DNA of 57,154 bases from an uncultured Verrucomicrobiales bacterium (GCA_938082635.1 CALLLI010000118.1:1-57154), one strand, 5' to 3'. Positions 18,948-28,601 are shown, numbered from the stretch's first letter. Program-made: numbers and translations. The notes: generated from the sequence alone by a model not told the origin.

Positions 18948-18970
18948 TGCGTTTCCACCAAGGAAACGCA
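18948..18970 (+). promoter_or_regulatory. hairpin in the leuC leader
   Basis: A perfect 9-bp stem, TGCGTTTCC / GGAAACGCA, with the 5-nt loop ACCAA ends 22 bp before the leuC start. No U-tract follows, so it is not a standard terminator. It may act as a leader structure or operator for the leucine genes. No leader peptide with leucine codons was found. Confidence 0.4.
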
Positions 18971-18992
18971 TCACAATTTGAGTCACGCTATC

Positions 18993-20420
18993 ATGGGTAA
19001 AAGTCTATACGAGAAGGTCTGGGAGTCACACTCCGCAGCGAAATTGTCCAACGGACAAACGCAATTGCTCATTGATACGCACCTCATTCATGAGGTGACC
19101 AGCCCCCAGGCTTTCGGCATGCTCCGCGACTTGGGACTTCCCGTCCGGCACCCTGAGCGCACATTCGCGACGGTCGATCACATCGTGCCGACCGATCAGT
19201 TTGAGCAGCCATTCGCCGATCCACTGGCCGATGCCATGATCAAAGAGCTGGATCGCAACGCGGAGGAGTTCGGCGTCACCTATTTCGATCTCAAGAGCGG
19301 CAAGCAAGGGATCGTCCACGTGGTGGGTCCCGAGCAAGGGATCACCCAGCCCGGCACGACCATCGCTTGCGGCGACTCTCACACCGCAACGCACGGCGCG
19401 TTTGGAGCAATCGCTTTCGGCATCGGCACCACACAGGTGCGCGATGTCTTGGCTTCGCAATCCATCGCCATGAGCAAGCTGCAAGTCCGCCGTATCAACG
19501 TGGAAGGCAAGCTTCGCCCTGGCGTTTATGCGAAAGACGTCATCCTACACATCATCGCGCAGCTTGGTGCGAAAGGTGGCATTGGCTACGCCTACGAATT
19601 CGGTGGCAACATCTTTGACAACTTCACGATGGAAGAGCGCATGACGGTCTGCAACATGACGATCGAAGGCGGCGCGCGTTGTGGTTATGTCAATCCTGAC
19701 GATACCACATTCGAATATCTAAAAGGCCGCAATTACAGCCCGACCGGCGCTGATTGGGACGCCGCTGTCGAGCGTTGGCGCACGGTGGCTTCGGATGCTG
19801 ACTGCACTTATGACGATCTCATAGAAATCCGCGCAGAAGACGTCGCTCCGAGTGTGACCTGGGGAATCAGCCCTGACCAAGGCCTCCCCATCACGGGAAA
19901 TGTGCCTCGAGTCGAAGACGCAGACACGCCAGCAGCGAAGGCGAGCATCGCGGAAGCACTCGAATACATGCAGCTGGAGCCCGGCGCACCTATCAAAGGC
20001 ACCTCCATCGAGGTGGCGTTCATAGGCTCGTGCACGAATGGCCGTCTGTCCGATTTCCGCGAAGTGGCGCAATATCTGAAAGGGCATCGCGTCGCCGATA
20101 GCGTCAAAGCCATCGCTGTTCCAGGATCTCAGATTGTCGATGCGCTTTGCCGCAAAGAAGGCATCAATGATATCTTCACCGAAGCTGGTTTCGAATGGCG
20201 TGGCGCAGGTTGTTCCATGTGCCTAGCCATGAATCCTGACAAACTCATCGGCGATCAAATCTGTGCGAGTTCCAGCAACCGCAACTTCAAAGGGCGTCAA
20301 GGCAGTCCCATCGGTCGCACGGTTCTCATGAGCCCACTCATGGTTGCCGCAGCCGCCGTTCGCGGCTGTGTCAGTGACGCCCGCGAAGTCTTCGAAGTGG
20401 GTGAAACCGCTGCAGTCTAA
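18993..20420 (+). CDS. leuC: 3-isopropylmalate dehydratase, large subunit
   Basis: The start is ATG 18993 ([13 protein letters not shown]); sequence upstream in the same frame is an unrelated shadow. The 475-residue protein isomerises 2- to 3-isopropylmalate in leucine synthesis, as a heterodimer with LeuD. The [4Fe-4S] ligands are C347 in GSCTNGR and C407/C410 in [11 protein letters not shown], the same numbering as in E. coli Leu[21 protein letters not shown] is the substrate-binding block. leuD follows after 24 bp, clearly in one operon. Confidence 0.97.
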   Translation: MGKSLYEKVWESHSAAKLSNGQTQLLIDTHLIHEVTSPQAFGMLRDLGLPVRHPERTFATVDHIVPTDQFEQPFADPLADAMIKELDRNAEEFGVTYFDLKSGKQGIVHVVGPEQGITQPGTTIACGDSHTATHGAFGAIAFGIGTTQVRDVLASQSIAMSKLQVRRINVEGKLRPGVYAKDVILHIIAQLGAKGGIGYAYEFGGNIFDNFTMEERMTVCNMTIEGGARCGYVNPDDTTFEYLKGRNYSPTGADWDAAVERWRTVASDADCTYDDLIEIRAEDVAPSVTWGISPDQGLPITGNVPRVEDADTPAAKASIAEALEYMQLEPGAPIKGTSIEVAFIGSCTNGRLSDFREVAQYLKGHRVADSVKAIAVPGSQIVDALCRKEGINDIFTEAGFEWRGAGCSMCLAMNPDKLIGDQICASSSNRNFKGRQGSPIGRTVLMSPLMVAAAAVRGCVSDAREVFEVGETAAV

Positions 20421-20444
20421 TCTCAGTCTAACTTTCTTACCACC

Positions 20445-21047
20445 ATGGCACTCGATCCAATCAAATCCGTCCAAGGCCGCGCCGTTTATGTCCCAGGCTC
20501 TGACATCGACACAGACCGCATCATTCCCGCACGCTTCATGAAGTGTGTGACCTTTGATGGTCTCGGTGAGTATCTCTTCTTCGACGCACGTCATCAGGAA
20601 GACGGCACGCCCAAAGAGCACCCTCTCAACGAGGAGCGCTATCAAGGAGCGAGCGTCTTCGTTTCCGGAGTAAATTTCGGCTGTGGCAGCTCGCGTGAGC
20701 ACGCTCCGCAAGCCCTCTACCGGGCAGGCTTCCGCGCGGTTATCGCCGAGAGCTTCGCCGAGATCTTCTTTGGCAACTGCGCGACTCTCGGAATTCCTTG
20801 CGCTACCGCCACTTCGGAAGACATCGCGACGCTCAGCGCTGCCATTGAGGCAGACCCACAATTAGAAGTGACTGTCGATGTGGAGAAGGCCCGCGTCTTC
20901 TTTGGCGACGCGAACTTCACCGTTCATATCCCCGATACCGCCCAAGACGCCCTCGTCAGCGGTCGCTGGGATCCCATTGCGGAGTTGCTAGAGAATGCGG
21001 AGAAGGTCGACGTCTGTCTGGAAAAGATGGGCTTCGTTTCAACGTGA
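20445..21047 (+). CDS. leuD: 3-isopropylmalate dehydratase, small subunit
   Basis: A 200-residue swivelling-domain subunit. It has VPGSDIDTDRIIPARFMK near the N-terminus and GVNFGCGSSREHAPQAL, the conserved block that closes over the substrate. FAEIFFGNCATLGIP is also typical. Length is normal. Co-transcribed with leuC, 24 bp upstream. Other leucine genes (leuA, leuB) are not in the window. Confidence 0.96.
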   Translation: MALDPIKSVQGRAVYVPGSDIDTDRIIPARFMKCVTFDGLGEYLFFDARHQEDGTPKEHPLNEERYQGASVFVSGVNFGCGSSREHAPQALYRAGFRAVIAESFAEIFFGNCATLGIPCATATSEDIATLSAAIEADPQLEVTVDVEKARVFFGDANFTVHIPDTAQDALVSGRWDPIAELLENAEKVDVCLEKMGFVST

Positions 21048-21111
21048 TTCGCTAGACAGTCTCGACAGAACCGCTTGCCTTCCGGCCCGGGATCGAACAT
21101 CTTGGCGTGTT

Positions 21112-21813
21112 ATGAAACGCGCCCTCCACTCTTTGTCGGTTCTTTCCATTCTTGCACTGGCGCCTGCTGAGGCACGCGAGTTCACCAATAAGGCTGGGAA
21201 GACGATTTCAGCGGAGATTGAATCCGTTTCCGGCGAAGGCGCTGATCGTAAGGTCACGCTGAAGCGTGCCGACGGGAAATCATTCACGATCGTCGCCGAC
21301 ACCCTATCGGATGACGATCAGACCTTCATCTCGGACTTCGCAGCCGAGGCGGCGAAAGGACCATCCGCTTTCGACTCCGTGCTGGAAGGCAAATTGGTAA
21401 AGCTCGATGGAAAGCGGGTGGGCAAGTTCGTGATGACGGAGAAACCGGACTACTACGCCTTTTATTACTCGGCGTCCTGGTGCGGGCCCTGCCGCAAGTT
21501 CACCCCTGACCTCGTCTCGTTCTACAACGAGCACAAAGACGCGGGAAAGAAGTTTGAGATCGTATTTGTCTCCAGCGACCGAGATGCAGACGCCATGGAA
21601 GCCTACATGAAGGAGGACAAGTTTCCCTTTCCTGGCGTGAAATTCCGCAGCGCCAAAGACAAGGAGATCAAGCAGTACGCTGGCAGCGGCATCCCGTGTC
21701 TCGTCCTTCTGGACCGCGATGGCAAGATCCTCTCAGACAGCTATGTGGATGGCAATTATGTCGGTCCGCGCAAAGTCTTGGCCGACCTGCAATCTGCTCT
21801 CGGCAAGGAGTAG
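21112..21813 (+). CDS. secreted thioredoxin with SHD1-like N-terminal domain
   Basis: ATG 21112 gives a 233-residue protein with a signal peptide (to about residue 21). Residues 22-76 (REFTNKAGKTISAEIESV, then VTLKRADGKSF and LSDDDQTFI) match the small SHD1-like domain often fused to secreted proteins in Planctomycetes and Verrucomicrobia. The rest is a thioredoxin/nucleoredoxin-like domain with W123-C124-G-P-C127 in YYSASWCGPCRKFTPDL and cis-proline in GSGIPCLVLLD. A likely periplasmic disulfide reductase. It follows leuD by 64 bp; a functional link is not apparent. Confidence 0.87.
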   Translation: MKRALHSLSVLSILALAPAEAREFTNKAGKTISAEIESVSGEGADRKVTLKRADGKSFTIVADTLSDDDQTFISDFAAEAAKGPSAFDSVLEGKLVKLDGKRVGKFVMTEKPDYYAFYYSASWCGPCRKFTPDLVSFYNEHKDAGKKFEIVFVSSDRDADAMEAYMKEDKFPFPGVKFRSAKDKEIKQYAGSGIPCLVLLDRDGKILSDSYVDGNYVGPRKVLADLQSALGKE

Positions 21814-21949
21814 CATTGGGGCCTTTGCGAGGCAGGCCGGCCACTTGAAATAGGCGGTTGCGAGGTCGCCCGGAATCAGCTGCGCAACCTCGTCTCTCTC
21901 AACTTTACAAGGGTAGGGTTTCCCCGTAGTTTCCGGCCCTTCTCAACCT

Positions 21950-23749
21950 ATGGGTACGGCCAACACACGCAACTTCTCCATCATCGCTCACATCGATCAC
22001 GGGAAAACCACGCTCTCGGATCGCCTGCTCGAATTCACTCAGACCATCACAGAACGCCAGCAGCAGGATCAGCTTCTGGATTCGATGGATTTGGAAAGGG
22101 AACGCGGGATCACGATCAAGTCACATCCCGTGACCATGAATTACACGGCGAAGGACGGTCAGATTTACAAACTGAACCTCCTAGACACGCCAGGCCACGT
22201 CGATTTCTCCTACGAGGTGTCCCGTAGTTTGGCTGCTTGTGAAGGGGCCCTTCTTCTCGTCGATGCCGCGCAAGGCGTTGAAGCTCAGACCGTGGCCAAT
22301 GTCCATCTCGCGATGGAGCAGCAGCTAACAGTCATTCCCGTCATCAACAAGATTGACCTACCTAACGCCGATCTACCGATGGTGCGTCGCCAGCTCGAAG
22401 ATATCTTGGCCATCCCTTCGGAAGAAGCCGTCGAAGCCAGTGCCAAGATGGGCCTCGGCATCGAAGACATTCTCGAGGCCGTGGTGAAGCGCGTGCCTCC
22501 TCCGAAAGAAGCCGAAGATGACTTCGTTCGCGCTTCGGTCTTTGACTCGGTTTACGACGCCTATCGAGGCGTCGTTTCCTACATCCGCGTCATGAGCGGC
22601 GAGATCAAGAAGGGCACTCCGGTAAAGATGATGAGCACGGGGAAGAGCTACGACGTGAAAGAAGTCGGTGTCTTCACGCCGAAGCCGTCACCAAGAGACA
22701 CTCTGAACACGGGCGATGTGGGCTACCTCATCGCAAACATGAAGTCGTCCACGGAGGTAAAGATTGGCGATACGGTGACCGAGTCGCGCAATCCCGCGCC
22801 GACTCCATTGGATGGCTTTAAGGAAATCCAGCCCATGGTCTTCTCGGGCATCTATCCGATAAGCACCGAGGACTTCGAGCAGCTCAAGCTCGCCATGGGC
22901 AAACTGCAAATCAATGACGCAGCCTTCACCTTCCAGGCTGAAAGTTCGGTTGCGCTTGGCTTTGGTTTCCGCTGTGGTTTTCTCGGCCTGCTCCACATGG
23001 AAATCGTCCAAGAGCGCCTGCGCAGAGAGTTTCAAATGGACGTCATTTCGACCTACCCCGGTGTGGTCTATGAAGTGACTCTAACGAACGGCGAAGAACT
23101 GATTGTCGACAATCCGATGCATTTGCCGGACGCCTCGATGATCTTGGAGATCCGCGAGCCCACGGTGAAAGTCTACATGATGACACCGAACGACTACATC
23201 GGTGACATGATGCAGCTCACGATGGAGAAGCGGGGCCAAGTCGAGAATACGGAAACACTCGACGAACGACGCATTCTACTCACCGCAATCCTACCACTGA
23301 ACGAAATCCTCGTCGACTTCAATGACAGGATGAAGAGCATGACTCGCGGCTATGGCTCCATGGACTATGAGCATTCCGGCTACCAAGCGGCGAAGCTCAC
23401 TCGCATGGACATGATGATCAATGGCGAGCCTGTCGATGCGTTCTCCACAATCGTGCACCGCGACAAAGCGGAGTCACGTGGTCGTCACTTGGCCCACAAG
23501 CTGAAGGAAGTCATCCCACGCCAACTCTTCAAAGTCGCCATCCAAGCGGCCATCGGCGGTAAGATCATCGCCCGCGAGTCCATCAGCGCGATGCGTAAAG
23601 ACGTGACAGCAAAGTGTTATGGTGGTGACATCTCACGGAAGCGCAAGCTCCTGGAGAAACAGAAGGAAGGCAAGAAACGGATGAAGAGCATCGGCAAAGT
23701 GAATATCCCCCAGGACGCTTTCATCAAAGTCCTCAAGACGTCCAACTAG
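21950..23749 (+). CDS. lepA: elongation factor 4 (LepA) GTPase
   Basis: A 599-residue translational GTPase. G1 is AHIDHGKTTLSDRLLE, G3 is DTPGHVDFSYEVSRSL and G4 is NKIDLP. The EF4-specific C-terminal region is present (MTRGYGSMDYEHSGYQ; DVTAKCYGGDISRKRKLLEKQKEGKKRMK). LepA acts on stalled or mispositioned ribosomes during elongation or initiation. It opens a run of co-directional genes and is followed by lepB after 12 bp, the classical lepA-lepB order. Confidence 0.98.
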   Translation: MGTANTRNFSIIAHIDHGKTTLSDRLLEFTQTITERQQQDQLLDSMDLERERGITIKSHPVTMNYTAKDGQIYKLNLLDTPGHVDFSYEVSRSLAACEGALLLVDAAQGVEAQTVANVHLAMEQQLTVIPVINKIDLPNADLPMVRRQLEDILAIPSEEAVEASAKMGLGIEDILEAVVKRVPPPKEAEDDFVRASVFDSVYDAYRGVVSYIRVMSGEIKKGTPVKMMSTGKSYDVKEVGVFTPKPSPRDTLNTGDVGYLIANMKSSTEVKIGDTVTESRNPAPTPLDGFKEIQPMVFSGIYPISTEDFEQLKLAMGKLQINDAAFTFQAESSVALGFGFRCGFLGLLHMEIVQERLRREFQMDVISTYPGVVYEVTLTNGEELIVDNPMHLPDASMILEIREPTVKVYMMTPNDYIGDMMQLTMEKRGQVENTETLDERRILLTAILPLNEILVDFNDRMKSMTRGYGSMDYEHSGYQAAKLTRMDMMINGEPVDAFSTIVHRDKAESRGRHLAHKLKEVIPRQLFKVAIQAAIGGKIIARESISAMRKDVTAKCYGGDISRKRKLLEKQKEGKKRMKSIGKVNIPQDAFIKVLKTSN

Positions 23750-23761
23750 CAGAAATCCAAC

Positions 23762-24961
23762 ATGTTTACGGCGAAGTACATCAAAGAAGGCAAGATGCTG
23801 CTCAAGGGCGTCACTAAGTTTATCCATTACAAGCGGGACATTCTCAGCGAAGAGAAACTCAACGCCATTCAGGAGAAACAAGCCGAATTCCAAAACCGGC
23901 TCAAGACCGGCACGAAAGAAGAGGTTCGGGAGCAAGCGAAGGAACTTCAGAAAGTATGCGAGCGTTCCCTTCCGATGCCTTCTATGCCAGGCCTCCGCGA
24001 GAACGTTGAGGTCTTCTTTGTCGCCATCGTGATTGCGTTAGGAATTCGCTCCTATTTCCTCCAGCCGTTCAAGATTCCGACCGGCTCAATGCAGCCGACG
24101 CTGAATGGGATCATCGCTCAAGGCTACAGCGATCAGGACGAGGCCAAGTGGAACGACGCGGAGCCCAACATTCTCGTAAAAGGCTGGGATCTCTTCTGGC
24201 GCGGACGCAATTATGTCGAGGTCCGCGCGAAAGAAGATTTCACCGTCTCAAAGGTCTACCAGAAAAACTGGCTCAAGTTCTTCTCCTTCACTTACATTGA
24301 CCGTGAGGACGTCAATGGGGAGAAGTTGAAGCCCATCAGAATCTGGGCACCTGTCGATAAAACCGTTAAAGAACTTGGTCTAGGAAAGCTGCTAGGCGAA
24401 TTCAGGGCATCGAAAGCAACCGACGGATCACCTATTTTCTTAGTAAACGGGGCCGAAATCAAAGCGGGTACGCTCTTAGCTCGCGGCTACATCGACACAG
24501 GCGACCAGGTCTTGGTCAACAAGCTCTCCTATCATTTCCGCAACCCCACGCGAGGCGAAGTCTTTGTTTTCACAACCCAAGGCATCAGCCTGATCGAGGA
24601 ACGCAACGGCAACACAAACTCCCAGCACTACATCAAGCGCTTGGTCGCCGTGCCCGGAGATAGCTTCGAAGTCAAACAGCCGGAATTGTACATCAACGGA
24701 AGCAAAGCGACAGAACCAGGGATTGTTCGCGTGATGAATCAACAGGATGGTTACCCCGGCTATCGACGGAGCCCAAAGAATGCTGGCAATATAGGCAAAA
24801 ACTCGGGGACGTTACCTCCGAAAGAATACATGGCCATGGGGGACAACAGTCCGAACAGCTGGGACAGCCGCGGATGGGGAACGGTGAAGGAGAAGAACCT
24901 CGTCGGGCCAGCGCTCTTCGTTTATTGGCCCTTTGGTGCGCATTGGGGCTTGATTGACTAG
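23762..24961 (+). CDS. lepB: signal peptidase I with a long insertion
   Basis: A 399-residue inner-membrane protease that removes Sec and Tat signal peptides. A charged N-terminal stretch (1-78) precedes one membrane segment (about 82-100). The catalytic serine is S109 in IPTGSMQPTL and the general-base lysine is K292 in HYIKRLVAVPGD; the C-terminal box is MGDNSPNSWDSRGWG. The Ser-Lys spacing is about 183 residues against 55 in E. coli, because about 130 residues are inserted (RNYVEVRAKEDF, FSFTYIDREDVNGEKLKPIR). It is tightly linked to lepA. Confidence 0.95.
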   Translation: MFTAKYIKEGKMLLKGVTKFIHYKRDILSEEKLNAIQEKQAEFQNRLKTGTKEEVREQAKELQKVCERSLPMPSMPGLRENVEVFFVAIVIALGIRSYFLQPFKIPTGSMQPTLNGIIAQGYSDQDEAKWNDAEPNILVKGWDLFWRGRNYVEVRAKEDFTVSKVYQKNWLKFFSFTYIDREDVNGEKLKPIRIWAPVDKTVKELGLGKLLGEFRASKATDGSPIFLVNGAEIKAGTLLARGYIDTGDQVLVNKLSYHFRNPTRGEVFVFTTQGISLIEERNGNTNSQHYIKRLVAVPGDSFEVKQPELYINGSKATEPGIVRVMNQQDGYPGYRRSPKNAGNIGKNSGTLPPKEYMAMGDNSPNSWDSRGWGTVKEKNLVGPALFVYWPFGAHWGLID

Positions 24962-24984
24962 CAGGCACACGCTTTCCTGAAAGT

Positions 24985-26172
24985 ATGGATGAGCGTTGGT
25001 GGCCCTTTCTCTGGCTGTTAGGGACAATAGGAGGCTATGTGCTCTTCATGCGTCAGCACCCGCTGCGCGCTGCTTTCTCTACCGCGCGACAGTTCGCTCG
25101 AAACAACCTCTCGATCGTTGCCGGGCTTGCCGGACTCCTTATAGCCGCCGTCACCTGGCAATTCTGGCAGGCTGAAGGGCTCGGCAGTGACAATGGTGCC
25201 GCGCTTTCACTCACCACAGCGAGTGATTTGTTAGGCTGGTTGCCTCACGTCAATGAGGACCTTGGATCCGTCTTCTGGCATTGCGTACCATTGGACATGG
25301 CCTTTGTCATCGGAACGCCGGTGGCTTTTCTAACTTGTTGGTACTGGATTCCCAGACTTTGGCGCGCTTGCGCTGAAGGCCGAAAGTGGATTGCGGCAAT
25401 CCTTATCGGCATCTACGCCCTAGCACTCTGGTGGTGGACCGGCCGCCTATGTGACCTCCTCCAGTTAGGCATTCAAACCGTACCAAAGATGACGGGGCTA
25501 CACTTACTCTTGCGTGGGACTGGCGAAGTGGTCTTCGCCGTCATCCTAGCTTGCTTCATTCAGCTCGTTATCTTGCTAGGAGCCTATCGCAGCCACGGCG
25601 CAGGAAATGCACGCTGCCATCTCAAAGAAGCCCTCGATTGGGGGCTTAAGTGTTTCCCCCGCGTGCTCATCGTGCCGCTGCTCGTGCTCCTGGGAGTCGC
25701 TCTCAATTGGCTGCTCGAAGATCGCCTGAACCTCGAGTCCGCCCCCGCATGGGAAGCCACGAAACTGGTGGCCCTCCTCCTCACGGCGGCCTTGCCCATT
25801 TGCGCGCTGCTCTTGCAAGACCTCAAACCATGGGATTCATTCCGCGCCTCGCTTCGCTTTCTCGGTAAATCCAGCTGGTGCTACGCTTGGTTCGTATTTC
25901 TCTGCCTCACGCACTTCTTTCTTCTTCGCTTGTTAGAGTCCTACCTGCTCACCACCGTCCTCACCCATCAGATTGCCGCCCAGATCTGGCACGTCGTCGC
26001 CGCTATTCTTCGTGCGGCTCTAGTGATCTGGTTTATCAATGCCTGGTGCCTTTACTTCTGCATCGACGTGACCCAAAGACAGAAAACTAAGAAATCCTCC
26101 CCTCGCAAGCCCATGAAACTCGCCATCCTCCAAGCTCGCACGCGTAAGCGTAAAAGCTTGTTTTCACGCTAA
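24985..26172 (+). CDS. polytopic membrane protein, unknown function
   Basis: A 395-residue protein with about nine hydrophobic segments, including WWPFLWLLGTIGGYVLF near the N-terminus and LSIVAGLAGLLIAAVTW, and a basic C-terminal tail (KKSSPRKPMKL, RKRKSLF). I do not recognise the family. It lies between lepB (23 bp upstream) and the squalene/phytoene synthase gene (8 bp downstream), so it is almost certainly co-transcribed with them. The start is the ATG at 24985. Confidence 0.75.
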   Translation: MDERWWPFLWLLGTIGGYVLFMRQHPLRAAFSTARQFARNNLSIVAGLAGLLIAAVTWQFWQAEGLGSDNGAALSLTTASDLLGWLPHVNEDLGSVFWHCVPLDMAFVIGTPVAFLTCWYWIPRLWRACAEGRKWIAAILIGIYALALWWWTGRLCDLLQLGIQTVPKMTGLHLLLRGTGEVVFAVILACFIQLVILLGAYRSHGAGNARCHLKEALDWGLKCFPRVLIVPLLVLLGVALNWLLEDRLNLESAPAWEATKLVALLLTAALPICALLLQDLKPWDSFRASLRFLGKSSWCYAWFVFLCLTHFFLLRLLESYLLTTVLTHQIAAQIWHVVAAILRAALVIWFINAWCLYFCIDVTQRQKTKKSSPRKPMKLAILQARTRKRKSLFSR

Positions 26173-26180
26173 CATCTATC

Positions 26181-27038
26181 ATGACCACCACCGACCTGGA
26201 TGCCCAAAGTTTGCACGCGGCAGAGATCACCAAGAAGAGCCGCTCGAATTTCGCGATCGCCTTCGCCACGCTCCCCAAAGCGCGGCGTGACGCCATGGTG
26301 ACCTACTATGCGTTCTGTCGAGTCGTGGATGACATCGTCGACGAACCGGGCCCCACGCGCGATGAACGCTTGCGTTTGTTAGACCGATGGCGTCACACGG
26401 TGGACGGCAAGGTCAGTGACCTGACTTCATTTGAACGGGATGTGGTGACCATGCAGGGAACGTATTCCGTCCCTGCCTCAGAGATGCATTTGCTCATCGA
26501 TGGCATGGAGAAGGACCTCGACACAGTACGCTATAATACTTTTGAGGACTTGTTAGAGTATTGCTACCATGTGGCTAGCTCTGTCGGCTTTGTCTGCATG
26601 CGCATCTTCGGATGTGACATTCCTGCCACTCAAGACTACGCGAAGAACTTGGGTTACTGCCTTCAACTGACAAATATCATCCGCGACGTGGTGGATGACT
26701 GGGAGAAAGAGGAGCGCATTTATATCCCGCAAGAGGACATGGACCGATTCGAGCTAAACGAATCTCTCTTTCAGAGCGGCCCTCAAGGCACCCGATTTGT
26801 AGAGATGATGCAGTTCCAATACGAACGCGCGGAGACTTACTACGAGAAAGCGGAAACTGCCATCCCACGAAGCGAACGACGGCATGTTATCGCCACCGAG
26901 ACGATGCGGGACACGTATCGCGCCATTCTTAGGAAGATGGAGGCCGATAAATTCCGCGTGTTTGAGAAACGCTACCGTTTGGGCCGACTCCACAAGGTGG
27001 GAATCTTGACAAGACGAATGCTCGCCAGTCTAGTTTAG
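26181..27038 (+). CDS. squalene/phytoene synthase family protein
   Basis: A 285-residue head-to-head prenyl synthase. The first Asp-rich motif is VVDDIVDE (D50, D51, D54) and the second is NIIRDVVDDWEKEERIYIPQED, both needed to bind Mg and the prenyl diphosphates. FCRVVDD and YCYHVASSVGFVCMRIFG also fit the family. It could make squalene, presqualene diphosphate (HpnD type) or phytoene; the sequence alone does not decide. No desaturase or hopene cyclase is adjacent, but a toroid-fold protein with QW-like repeats follows 42 bp later. Confidence 0.9.
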   Translation: MTTTDLDAQSLHAAEITKKSRSNFAIAFATLPKARRDAMVTYYAFCRVVDDIVDEPGPTRDERLRLLDRWRHTVDGKVSDLTSFERDVVTMQGTYSVPASEMHLLIDGMEKDLDTVRYNTFEDLLEYCYHVASSVGFVCMRIFGCDIPATQDYAKNLGYCLQLTNIIRDVVDDWEKEERIYIPQEDMDRFELNESLFQSGPQGTRFVEMMQFQYERAETYYEKAETAIPRSERRHVIATETMRDTYRAILRKMEADKFRVFEKRYRLGRLHKVGILTRRMLASLV

Positions 27039-27080
27039 GAAGCCCTCGCCAGCGCGGTCTCCCTTTCCCCTCTCGCACCC

Positions 27081-28583
27081 ATGCAGACCTTTACCACTGA
27101 AACCGCAGTTTCCGCCCGAAAATCGCAGAACACCTCCTCGTCTTTAACTGCGCTGATTGTCGCAGGAGTCCTGCACGCTCTCGTCATCGGCGGACTGGCC
27201 ATCTGGTACCTCGCTGGGCCTGAACCGAGCGAACCAGAACTCATTGTCTCATCCCCAGTAGGCGATCTCATGCAGCGGGTGAAACCAAAGAAAGAGCTTT
27301 CCAATGTGATCAAGCAAGCTCCAGCGGCTCCATCATCACAGATGACGAAAGTCATCACCTCTCGTGCAGCCGTGAGTGCCATCGCGGTGCCTGATGCACC
27401 TGACATGACCTTAGACACCGTGGATCTCGGAGTAGGATTTGGCGACGGATTCGGTGCAGGCATGGGATTGGGTGGTGATGGCTTTGGTAGTAGCGGCGGA
27501 CCTCCCAAAGGCTCTCCTCTAGCGGACCGCTGCTCTCCAAAAGATCGCGCCCGACGCCTGGCTGAAGGTGGAGGTACTTCCGAAACGGAGGCAGCCGTGG
27601 TGAAAGGTCTAGAGTGGCTCAAGACGCAGCAAGCTTCTGACGGTTCGTGGGGCCGTAGCAATAGGGCCGCCATGACTGGTTTGGCACTACTGGCTTACTT
27701 AGGACATTGCGAAACCTATGATTCACCTCAATACGCAGAGACCGTTAGGAAAGCGATCCTTTACCTAGCAGAACTCGCATTGAATAACGACGGGAAAATC
27801 ACGACACGCGAGGGACATGCATGGGTCTACGAGCACGGAATAGGCACCTACGCCATATGTGAAGCCTACAGCTTGCTCCGTTACGGCAAGAAGAGATTTC
27901 CTCACATTGATCAATTAAAGGAAGCCATTAACATGGCCATGCCAATCATCATCAATGGCCAGAACCACGACGGCGGTTGGGTCTATGAATACGAAGGCTC
28001 AGAGTGGTACAAAGAAACTTCCGGTAAACAAGGAGCTAAGGGAAACGGAGACACCTCCGTTGCTGGCTGGCACATGCAGGCGCTTAAAGCCGCGACGCTG
28101 ACCGGAATGGAATTTAAGAACCTGAAACGCACGATCCGCGAAGGCATCAAGTTCATCCAAAGCGTGCAAGGGCCTCAAGGCGGCTTTGGATACCGTAGTA
28201 GGGGTGATCGTTATAGCTTGGCTGGTGTCGGAGCGCTGGCTCAGCAGATGCTGTCAGGCTCCTCGAGTTCGATCCGACGTGCCGTTAAGTTCATCCTTAA
28301 ACACGAGGTGAAGATTGGAGCCCCCGATGCCAACATCTATGGTTGGTACTACGGTGCTCAGGCCTGTTTCCAACGTGGAGGGCGTGATTGGGAAAAGTGG
28401 AATACAATGTTCCGAGACCAAGTCGTGGCCCACCAGTCTCCAGACGGTTCCTGGCCCTTTGAAGGAGGTGAGGGAGCCTCTAGTAGCACAGCTCCGGGTG
28501 CTGGTGATGCCGCAGTCTATCGGACGTCTTTGTTTGTTCTTATGCTAGAAGTCTACTACCGTTACCTCCCGGCTACCGAATAG
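27081..28583 (+). CDS. membrane-anchored alpha/alpha-toroid (prenyltransferase/squalene-oxidase repeat) protein
   Basis: A 500-residue protein. One transmembrane segment (about 24-45) is followed by a Pro/Gly-rich linker (GVGFGDGFGAGMGLGGDG) and, from about 170, a helical toroid with QW-like repeats: QASDGSWG, QNHDGGWVYE, QGPQGGFGY and QSPDGSWPF. No DxDD acid motif of hopene/squalene cyclases and no zinc-site Asp/Cys/His set of protein prenyltransferases is evident, so enzymatic cyclisation is doubtful. Similar anchored proteins occur in Planctomycetes and Verrucomicrobia, sometimes near MoxR/Bat genes. Its position after the prenyl synthase is suggestive but unproven. Confidence 0.8.
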   Translation: MQTFTTETAVSARKSQNTSSSLTALIVAGVLHALVIGGLAIWYLAGPEPSEPELIVSSPVGDLMQRVKPKKELSNVIKQAPAAPSSQMTKVITSRAAVSAIAVPDAPDMTLDTVDLGVGFGDGFGAGMGLGGDGFGSSGGPPKGSPLADRCSPKDRARRLAEGGGTSETEAAVVKGLEWLKTQQASDGSWGRSNRAAMTGLALLAYLGHCETYDSPQYAETVRKAILYLAELALNNDGKITTREGHAWVYEHGIGTYAICEAYSLLRYGKKRFPHIDQLKEAINMAMPIIINGQNHDGGWVYEYEGSEWYKETSGKQGAKGNGDTSVAGWHMQALKAATLTGMEFKNLKRTIREGIKFIQSVQGPQGGFGYRSRGDRYSLAGVGALAQQMLSGSSSSIRRAVKFILKHEVKIGAPDANIYGWYYGAQACFQRGGRDWEKWNTMFRDQVVAHQSPDGSWPFEGGEGASSSTAPGAGDAAVYRTSLFVLMLEVYYRYLPATE

Positions 28584-28601
28584 TCACCCATTACCAGAAT
28601 C

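Noticed and set aside
18573-18992. In-frame N-terminal extension of LeuC.
   Set aside because: The extension has shadow-like Arg/Pro-rich composition, overlaps the DUF4870 gene, and LeuC proteins start at [10 protein letters not shown].
21850-21905. Overlapping short inverted repeats (GGTTGCG/CGCAACC, CGAGGT/ACCTCG) before lepA.
   Set aside because: Arms of 6-7 bp with about 20-bp loops and no T-tract; too weak to call a terminator or operator.
27081-28583. Calling the toroid protein a squalene-hopene cyclase.
   Set aside because: No DxDD motif and an added membrane anchor and Gly-rich linker; only the repeat pattern and the neighbour support a terpene role.
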